DNA of 64,000 nucleotides from Scalesia atractyloides (Eukaryota > Streptophyta > Magnoliopsida > Asterales > Asteraceae): NCBI GenBank assembly GCA_947069175.1, contig CAMTDV010000013.1:57294610-57358609 (forward strand), written 5' to 3'. Both the position numbers and the translations under genes were made by a program. Under the pieces are notes generated by a model. That model did not search any database. It saw only the letters and a program-made list of their open reading frames with translations, and was not told the origin of the DNA. This document shows positions 56,833-64,000 of this stretch, piece by piece. Within the stretch, counting starts at the first letter, position 1. Every line of letters begins with the position of its first letter.

Positions 56833-59489
56833 TGTGACATCTCAGCTTTTCAGGTATCTTAAACGCACTACTTTATGGTTATTCACTCCAACGCTGATTT
56901 AATTCGGAGAATTAATTTCACACTCGCAATAACTACGCTAACTTTGTGAATCTATAGGGTGAATTACGTGCTATGTGTTATTAGACGGGTTGTATCCGAA
57001 TTACGTGCAATGTGTTATTAGAGTTTGTGAATCTATTGCGTCTCACTCCAAATACGTGATTTAATATTTTATAAACTCCGTGTCGCGAATAATATTTTAG
57101 TAACTTCAATTTGTAAACCGAACCAAGCCTGTGAAACGTTTCGACTTCGCGACCAAGCCCGAACCCGCCACCCACAACCCCTTGCGACCCACACCTCCTT
57201 GCGGCCCAAGGAATTAACCCAAACTTGAGGCCCAAGGCACTAACCCAAACCGCCCCCCCCCCCCACCGCCCCCTTATATTTATATGTATGTATGAATGGG
57301 ATGTTTTAAAAAAAACAATCAAAACCCTAATCCCTAGAATAATCGACGGCAGCCCCCCCCCCCTCTCAAGGTCGCGCAAGTCTACTACCGGATTGATTCC
57401 AAGCTTGTCCCGGTTCGCTAATCATCATCGTTTCAAGGTTAGGGTTTAATTGTTTTGCGATTCACACTAAGTTTTGTGTAATCTTGATCATTATTATGTG
57501 CTTGCATGATTATTAGTATGAAAAAGTGTTGTGGTGTATGATTAGTTCGGATGAATATGCGAATCTTTGCGGTTGTGATGATATGTTGAATACTAAAATC
57601 GTAGGCTGTGTTTTATCGATAAAGATCATGATATATATTTAGGGTTTGCAGAATATTGATATATATGATGATATTTGACAAATTAACCTGCTGTTAATCA
57701 ATACAACTAAGCGTCATGATCGTTTAAACATGTTCCAGTGCGATAAAGTCGAAAACAGTAAGCTGATTGGCATTTACAGCCAACTTCAGTTGGCTGTAAC
57801 CTGAATCATTATTTATTGAAAAGTGGATTTTCTGAAGTCTAAAACGTGTATTTTTGAAAAACGCTTCAAATGGCGCCGGATTCATATTTTTCTGAGGTCG
57901 TTTGCTATTTTTAAATGGTCATTTAGTGCAGCAGCTGAAGCTGCGTAAATTCTACAGAATTTGCTGGTTGTTTATGGAGTCGGATCACATAGTCTGCATG
58001 GGGTTAGGTCACGAAATTTGTATAGTAACTGGAGACGGGAATTTCCGAGAGTCTCCCACTGGAATTTTATTAATTGGATGAACGATGATTTTTAAATAAT
58101 TTTTCTCGTGGACTGCAGTCAGAAAGCGACGAATCTGACTGCAGCCTAGTATATAAATGTTTATAAATAATTGGTAAAGATTTAGGATTGAAAATTTCAC
58201 ACAAATTCTACAGTCTAATTGACATCTCCTGTAAAAAATTGAAATTTTTGGAACGTTGGAACTAGTTTATAAAAATCCTCGAAAACAGCCCAGTTATGAG
58301 CGTACAAGCTGAAACATGATAACTTGCGTTTGTGTGTACCTAAGTGTTGAATGAGTTAATCTGTGTTATGACAAGTTGGTTTGATCATTATTTTGTATGA
58401 TGATACTTTGCATGCATGATTATGGTTTCGAATTGGTTATTACATGCGTCGTACTGTGTGTTAGTTATGCGTAGGGTTTTGTGTCAGTGTGTTCACACAC
58501 TAACTTTAAATCGGTTGACATGTTAGGACGCGATTAGTGGTTCCATCATTTGCTTCTTTTGCATTATTCTAACCGAGCAATTTAAGGTGAGTTCACGGCC
58601 CCTATTTTATCCGGTTTTGAACAACAGGGGGAGAAACATGTATACGCTCTACAACTCAATCTTTTTACGTTATGCGAAATTAACGCCGTTAACTATTCGG
58701 TAACTAAGTTAATGTTAATATACGTTATGGTCACTAAGTAGCTTTATCACGGAAGTCCTCAACCAACTCTCGGATCGTTAGTATTGGGTTAAATAGCTGG
58801 GAAATTATAGTAGTACTACTGGGCCCGATAAGCCCCACCCGAGCTTGTCGCGCTAGCCGACCGGGAATGGTCAACGGGTGATTATTTGGCCTAACTTTCG
58901 CCATGGTCAATGATAGACCTGGCAACACTGAGGCAACAACAGTCAGCTTCGATCGCGAACTCTTATGTGACGTAACTTTAGGCTCGCTACCTACATGTTA
59001 ACATTGAACTTATTTACGAACCCACATTATTATTCCAGGTTAGGAATAATGGAACTATGTCGTTATCCCGGGTTAGGGATAACGGGGAAAAACAATCTTT
59101 AAAACCGAACTTGTGAACTTATAAAAACCTGTGAACTCACTCTTCTTTAATGTTGACACTTGTTTCTTTACATGTTTCTCAGGACGCTAGGAGCGCTAGG
59201 TGCACTCACTTGCATTTGATCAAGACATTTTTATCGAGTCGTATTTACGAATAATGTTTAGGATTTTGGTTTTGGTGTTTATGTTGGCGCCCGTCACTTA
59301 ATTTTAATGCTTCCGCTAAACTTTTAAACTATGATATTTTGAAAATGACTATGAATGTTTACAACAAATGTTTTTGGAAAACGTTTAAATAAATCATATA
59401 GAGTCGTTCGATATTGCTAGTGTCTGAGATTCTGGTTTGATCACACGCCTCGCGGTAATACTCCGCAAGTGGAAATTGAGGGTGTGACA
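56833..59489 (+). repeat. 3' LTR of element H
   Basis: TGTGACATCTCAG to GGTGTGACA. It differs from the 5' copy by few substitutions and by the lengths of the oligo-C runs (57253-57264 and 57353-57363). The hairpin is at 57774-57799. Confidence 0.9.
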
Positions 59490-59673
59490 TATGTTTTAAA
59501 TAAATCATGATGAATAAGATTGTTAATAAAATAACAAAATAAATTTAGAACTTGGACTCCCGACACTCCAAAGATAAACCCGAAACTTCTATTCTACCAA
59601 TTCCGTTTGGGTGTGTAAGCCACATTATAGAGTTTTGCTTGAGGACAAGGAAAGATTCGAGTGTGGCGGTATT
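59490..59673 (+). mobile_element. Athila C 3' end with polypurine tract
   Basis: After the duplication TATGT the Athila tail continues. GAGGACAAGGAAAGATTCGA and GTGTGGCGGTATT (59641-59673) directly precede the LTR start TGATATGCGC and serve as the plus-strand priming site. Confidence 0.7.
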
Positions 59674-61346
59674 TGATATGCGCAAAATGCAACATATAAA
59701 TTACATCAAACAAGGCATAAAATAAACCCTTTTTCGGTACTAATGTTGGAAAAAAAATGTTTCTTTGTTTACTTTTAAACTACGTGATCAAAAGAGCATA
59801 AACGAACAAAAGAAGCAAATTAAAAGCCAAAACCAACACAAATACAAAAAAAGGAGGATTGACACAAATTGCCAAACCCCCATTCACATCCAACACAACA
59901 AAAATAATGAAGACAGAAGCTTAGGTATGGGGCCGTGCCTACCAGGCATGGGGCCATGCCCAATCTAAGCTTCTTTGCAGAAAAGGACAACAACAGCATA
60001 CAACCAGCACAGGGTCGTGCCAGGTCAACATGGGTCGTGGTCAACTTTAAGATTCGCAGAATCTAGGATAGTACAGTAAGTACACTGACCACAGGGTCGT
60101 GCTCTGTCACCACGGGGCATGTTAGTACAAGACCTAGTATCTGCAGTTAATGAAGGGAGAGAAAAGTCCACCACGTGGCCGTGCCAGGAGGGCACGGGGC
60201 CGTGGTCGCCTTCTTTTTCAGCTATAAATATAGGAGCTTGGTTAATGAGAAAGGCATCCCTTGGCAAACCATTCTCTCACACTTGTCATCAGTCCACCGC
60301 CATTACAACACCAACACCCACCACTATCATCCATCTTTCATCTTTTAGAGTGTGTAGTAGTCTCAGGGTCTAAGATTGATTGTAAGAGTTCTTGTCAAAT
60401 AAAGGTCATGCTTGGCTAAATCTCTTACATCACTTGGTGAAGACAAGTCTTTTATATATTACTTTTTATTTCCAATCTTTTGCAACTTTTTATTTGGGTA
60501 TGCATTAATGACTTTAATAACTAGTTTTTTATATTGAAAGTGAACTTTATTTAAACATTTCTTCGTGTTTTGTTGATTTACTCATGCATGTATTTATGGT
60601 CTATATAAAGCACGTTAACTACCTGGAAGGGGATTAAAAGGGTGTTTGGGTAAAGTTCTTGTCTCGTTCAGTGTATAGATCCTGCGAGGACTTGGTTCAA
60701 GCTTATTAGGACTTCCCTTGAGTCAAACAGAATCAAATTGAGGGAAGTAAGAACGGCTTGAACCCCTTATAAATAAATTACTATTAAAACTTTACCCGGC
60801 CTTGCGGGACTGGATCCCTGCTGACTCAGACCAATATGGCCGAGGGTAACGTCGCCTTCACAAGAGGGGCCTACCACTTTTTGCATTAATAACTTACTAA
60901 ATTATCTTTCAATATTCCAACCTTGCAGGACTGTATCCCTGTTGACTCAGACCAATAGGTTGAGGGTAACGTCGATCTCTTAAAATGCCCAAAGTGCGGA
61001 AATTATCAAAGGATATGTAAAAGATGAGTCAGAACCAAGTGATTCTTGCTTGTCTATTTGTTTTCCTTTTTATTTACGTTTTTACTTTTATATCTTTTAA
61101 ACTTTCAAAACTTTTATAAAAAATATGGATATAATAGACATTAATAATAAGTCGGTATTAAAAGCTCTTGTGTCCTTGGACGACCTCGGTATCTTACCAT
61201 CACTATACTACGTCCACGATGGGTGCACTTGCCCTAACTTGTGTAGAGTGGTAGTATTGTATCGTGTTTTATAAATTTAAAGCTTGATCTATGAGTAAAA
61301 AGTGCCAAAAATATAACAAAAATTATAACCACACTCGACTACATCG
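59674..61346 (+). repeat. 3' LTR of Athila C
   Basis: TGATATGCGCAAAATGCAAC to CGACTACATCG, where the final CA has become CG. It matches 15895-17603 throughout, including TATAAATA (60223-60230) and the GC-rich motif cluster (59925-60210). A deletion of about 45 bp removes part of the second GTAACGTC block (about 60975). GTAAC follows at 61347. Confidence 0.85.
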
Positions 61347-61691
61347 GTAACTGCACCGATTACACATTTTGTTCTTACTAATTGGTGGGGACTGTAGGAT
61401 TGATGCCATCTCTAAATCTCGAAGCAATTACAAAAGAATTCGTATTATGAATTCCATTTTTGACCACCTTCCTATTGATTCACATATAATGTCTTGATCC
61501 AAGCTTTAGGAACTTAACCCAAGCCCGGGTTACTATACGATTGATTCACATGTATTATAGCTATATAATCCGCCGACGGATATGAAGTCCTATCACACGG
61601 TTTATGTGGTTTTACAGATACACTATCACTCATATGTGCCTAATGGTCATTATGACAAACCGGGGCGACTTAATGCCTTACCTGTTCTTAT
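61347..61691 (+). mobile_element. Continuation of element B after Athila C
   Basis: It begins with the right duplication GTAAC. It is non-coding and of the same character as the DNA left of 15890. The segment ends where copia-type LTR J starts. No motif identifies which part of B this is. Confidence 0.5.
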
Positions 61692-62014
61692 TGTAAGTCC
61701 AGAAAACCGGATTTTACGATATCACACTTAGCTTGAAAGGTGGCGGAATCACACAAACAAACTAAGAATCAAATGAAAGAAATAAGATGAAAATAGAAAT
61801 GTTCAACTTGCATACAAATCAATAATTTGTCTAATACAAGTGAAAACCAACCAAGGAGCCACCAAACCCTAACACATCATTATCTATATATACTAGAGGG
61901 TTAGTGCTCCATAACCCTAAAGCCCTTAGGCCCAAAGGCTTTCCCCAAGCCCATTACAACATAATGTCCCATACCCCTAAAGATACTAATGCATAAACCT
62001 ATTAGGGCCTTACA
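61692..62014 (-). repeat. 3' LTR of element J
   Basis: Minus strand TGTAAGGCCCTAATAGG to CCGGTTTTCTGGACTTACA, the same terminal style as D. The tract AAACCTAGGGGAGAT (62015-62029, minus) abuts it. TATATATA (minus) is at about 61885-61892. The following leader has TTAGGGTTTGGTGGCTCC. Confidence 0.75.
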
Positions 62015-62029
62015 ATCTCCCCTAGGTTT

Positions 62030-63207
62030 ACTGCATTAGTGTTAGCCTTATGCTTTAGGATTTCCAATCTTTGCTGCCTTGAACTATGGATCAATCATTT
62101 GCAAAAAGTTTGTTCTTATTCACTGTTGCCACCTCACTTGTCCAAGATTTCGCGCATTCTTCATAATTATCACTTGCTTGAATTTGATGTACGCCTAGCA
62201 TCAAGATGTCCTCCTCGTGAAAACTAATTAGATCTAACGTATTAGCCAATCAGAATGCCTTCTCCTTTGTAACAATCACTGCCTCAGTCATTGTCGGATC
62301 ATAAGCCCGGTAACAGAGCTTCTTTAGCACACCCTTTGGGAATTTTGGAGCAGCAGAAATGACCTTATCTTTGTCGATTGGTGGACAAATCATGTTCTGA
62401 AGACGTTTGTGTGTATGAGGATCTCGAATGTCGGGGCTTTTCTTCAGATATGACTCAGCAGTTTTCATAGTTGGGAAGCTGTGAGATATATCATGTTCAA
62501 GCTTCGAATGAAATGCCCATCCCGGACCTCGTTGATTTGGATCTGTGTCAGAATAATGAGCTCTCAATAGACTTTTCAGATCTATCTTCGTCCATGACTC
62601 AAATTGTGTCTGCTTGGAGTAGTATTCTTTGTGGCTGCTCTCCCTCGTGACTATCCATAGATTCCTGTCATGATAATATCTCCAACACTTTACCACTGAC
62701 TTGTTTCCGACCTTGTCGTAGTGGCTTAATCCTAGCTCCATGACATACCGATTTGATACTTGGATGGATCTTTTGGTTGGAAGTTTTCATCGAGGGGATT
62801 TACATCTTGATTCTTCATGAAAAGCAACTTCTTGTTGTTCAGATTCTTCTTCTGGGGCTGCTTTCTTTTCTTTGATTTTTCAGCTGCTAGACAGGCATTC
62901 AATCCTGCTTCATATTCTACATCGGTTGCAGTCGTTTCCTTTTCGGTGCGCTCATGATGTGCAACATTTTGAGGATCATCATTCTTATCTGCAAATTCAC
63001 CACCAAATTTCTTATGTAGCTTTGCTTTCATTTCATAGATCTCTATCATTAAAAAGCTCACATCACCATAAAGTTGCTCAATAGCTTAATCTCTTATCGT
63101 TGTTTGATTTTGTAAGGATTTTATCTGCTCGTTTTTCAATTCATTCTCTTGTTCCAGCAGCACCACTCTTCGTTGTAGCATGCCAATATTCACCACTCCA
63201 TCATCAT
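62030..63207 (-). pseudogene. Unrecognised ORF of element J, next to the polypurine tract
   Basis: Minus-strand frames read, in order: a coiled coil (LQRRVVLLEQENELKNEQIK, about 63178-63119), a stop at 63089, then YEMKAKLHKKFGGEFADKND, a Lys-rich segment (KKRKQPQKKNLNNKK) and LDENFQPKDPSKYQIGMSWS to 62732. Ten bases of overlap lead to a second frame (62741-62250) with MELGLSHYDKVGN, WRYYHDRNLWIVTRESSHKE, TWKIDLKSLL-like text and GVLKKLCYRAYD. Beyond its stop, TLDLISFHEEDILMLGVHQI continues in frame to about 62080. It resembles an ORF I associate with Asteraceae repeats, but I cannot name a domain. It has no protease, RT or integrase motif. Confidence 0.55.
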
Positions 63208-64000
63208 TGTAACTCCCCAACCACGTAAAACAACGAACCGCGGCAGAAACGTCGGGGAGTCATGTCACAGAACTATTGTTTCACAACTCATGGAATTTAA
63301 AATTTTGTGTTATTAAGTTAAATGTTTACATTGTCTTGTGATAAATAGAAACAACACATAAATAAATTGTCTTTCATGTTTTAAGTCACTAAGGCCCGCG
63401 TCCATTCCTACGTGAAGCATGCATCATATTATCAAGCATTGACTCCTGAAACATATGTGAAAAGAGAGTCAGCATAAAAATGCGGCGAGTACATAGGTTT
63501 TGTGAGTATGTCATATTCGTAGCTTTGTATATTATTGCAACACCTTGTCCGACTACAAGAGTCGTTAAGTGAAAACCTCGTATCAAAAGTGTTTATTATT
63601 GCAATGCAATTAACCAACTTAAACAAGTTGGTTAGAGTTGTGAAAACCTTGTAGCCATGAAGTTTGACTAAAATGTTTCTTTTATAAAAACCTTGTAATA
63701 GATTGATTCAAAAGAAAACTTCGTATGGTATATATCTTTAAATGAAAATCATTGCGTGACATTGTTCAAAACCATTTGTCGTGTTATAAACCATTTGTCT
63801 GTGTTATAAATCAATCGTCTGTGTCGTAAACCAATTGTCCATGTCATAAATAAATCGTCCATGTTTTTAATTGTGAAAATTTTGATCGTTCTTTAATGAA
63901 CACATTCAAACATATGTTGACTATACAACCAAATGATTTGTCAATCAGAAACAGTTTCTGTCATTACCCAAACTTCCACCAAATCCAGTGAACAGTCCGA
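63208..64000 (-). mobile_element. LTR K: minus-strand gypsy-type LTR, cut by the window edge
   Basis: It begins on the plus strand TGTAACTCCCCAACC, so its minus-strand end is GGTTGGGGAGTTACA, similar to the GGGGTGTGACA end of LTR E. It has the same style of inner sequence (CGGCAGAAACGTCGGGGAGTC beside the end). No ORF is recognisable. Confidence 0.5.
63767..63870 (-). repeat. Five 20-bp tandem repeats in LTR K
   Basis: Units such as AACCATTTGTCTGTGTTATA, AATCAATCGTCTGTGTCGTA and AACCAATTGTCCATGTCATA follow each other without gaps and differ at several positions. Confidence 0.8.

Larger units (their letters stand above)
48249..59489 (+). mobile_element. Element H: young Tekay-type chromovirus, almost complete
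   Basis: The 2.66-kb LTRs are nearly identical by eye and flanked by TATGT (48244-48248 and 59490-59494). Between them are a primer site, an intact pre-gag ORF, gag, protease, RT, RNase H, integrase and chromodomain in the normal order, and a doubled polypurine region. RT and integrase catalytic residues are retained, but several single-base indels and two stop codons break the reading frame. It is the most recent insertion visible here. Higher GC and CpG content in the internal part than in the older elements fits youth. Confidence 0.9.
15895..61346 (+). mobile_element. Element C: Athila-type Ty3/gypsy element expanded by nested insertions
   Basis: Bounded by related LTRs (15895-17603, 59674-61346) and the GTAAC duplication. 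Its own sequence is: LTR, tRNA-Asp primer site, reduced gag and protease (17917-19160), pol (19261-21871), post-pol spacer and ORF (36387-38160), 3' UTR (38161-39405, 47922-48248, 59490-59673) and LTR. The rest consists of a solo LTR, F, G, D (with E and an inverted repeat) and H. Order of events: C into B; then G, D and H into C. H has the most similar LTRs and is probably youngest. Every coding part of C is broken. Confidence 0.85.
61692..63207 (-). mobile_element. Element J: minus-strand copia-type element, truncated
   Basis: A 323-bp LTR (61692-62014), a polypurine tract on its right and a leftward coding remnant define a copia-type element. Its 5' part is cut off by LTR K at 63208 or lies outside the window. 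No integrase, RT or RNase H is present between coding remnant and tract. Confidence 0.65.

Overview
The window is plant nuclear DNA made almost entirely of nested LTR retrotransposons. I found no host gene, rRNA, CRISPR array or canonical tRNA gene. The element types (Tekay chromoviruses with an extra ORF before gag, Athila with tRNA-Asp priming, short copia-type LTRs ending in GGACTTACA or GGACCTACA) fit a eudicot, most likely Asteraceae. That assignment is inference from remembered repeat style.

Layout. 1-712 is the 3' end of a plus LTR set into a minus-strand LTR (713-1628), which itself sits in the 5' LTR of element A (1629-8126), a gag-only Ty3/gypsy element with two LTRs. 8127-15894 holds an unresolved AT-rich stretch, an LTR ending at 11449 with a tRNA-Met-type primer site, and 4.4 kb of internal DNA with no readable coding sequence (element B). 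At 15895 an Athila element (C) begins. Its second LTR ends at 61346, and the 5-bp duplication GTAAC flanks both ends, so one insertion now spans 45.4 kb and B resumes at 61347.

Inside Athila C are: a copia-type solo LTR (18130-18513); a minus-strand copia fragment F (21872-24737); a Tekay element G (24738-36386) with a decayed gag-pol; a copia-type element D (39406-47916, duplication AAAGT), which holds a minus-strand gypsy LTR E (43426-45993) and a 1.4-kb inverted repeat; and a young Tekay element H (48249-59489, duplication TATGT) with closely matching LTRs and a nearly complete gag-pol. Between these lie Athila pieces: gag/protease, pol, a post-pol ORF and 3' UTR. To the right, B is interrupted by a minus-strand copia-type element J (61692 onward), cut in turn by a minus LTR K at 63208.

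Most unusual: LTR E and its partial relative at 713-1628 carry several tRNA-like modules with recognisable Pol III A and B boxes, in both orientations and of different apparent tRNA type. Also notable are a 0.7-kb-arm inverted repeat built from 310-bp tandem units, a well-formed candidate intron near the start of the gag of H, an intact 202-aa ORF ahead of that gag, and a paired GC-rich CACGGGG(C/T)CGTG motif scattered through Athila non-coding DNA.
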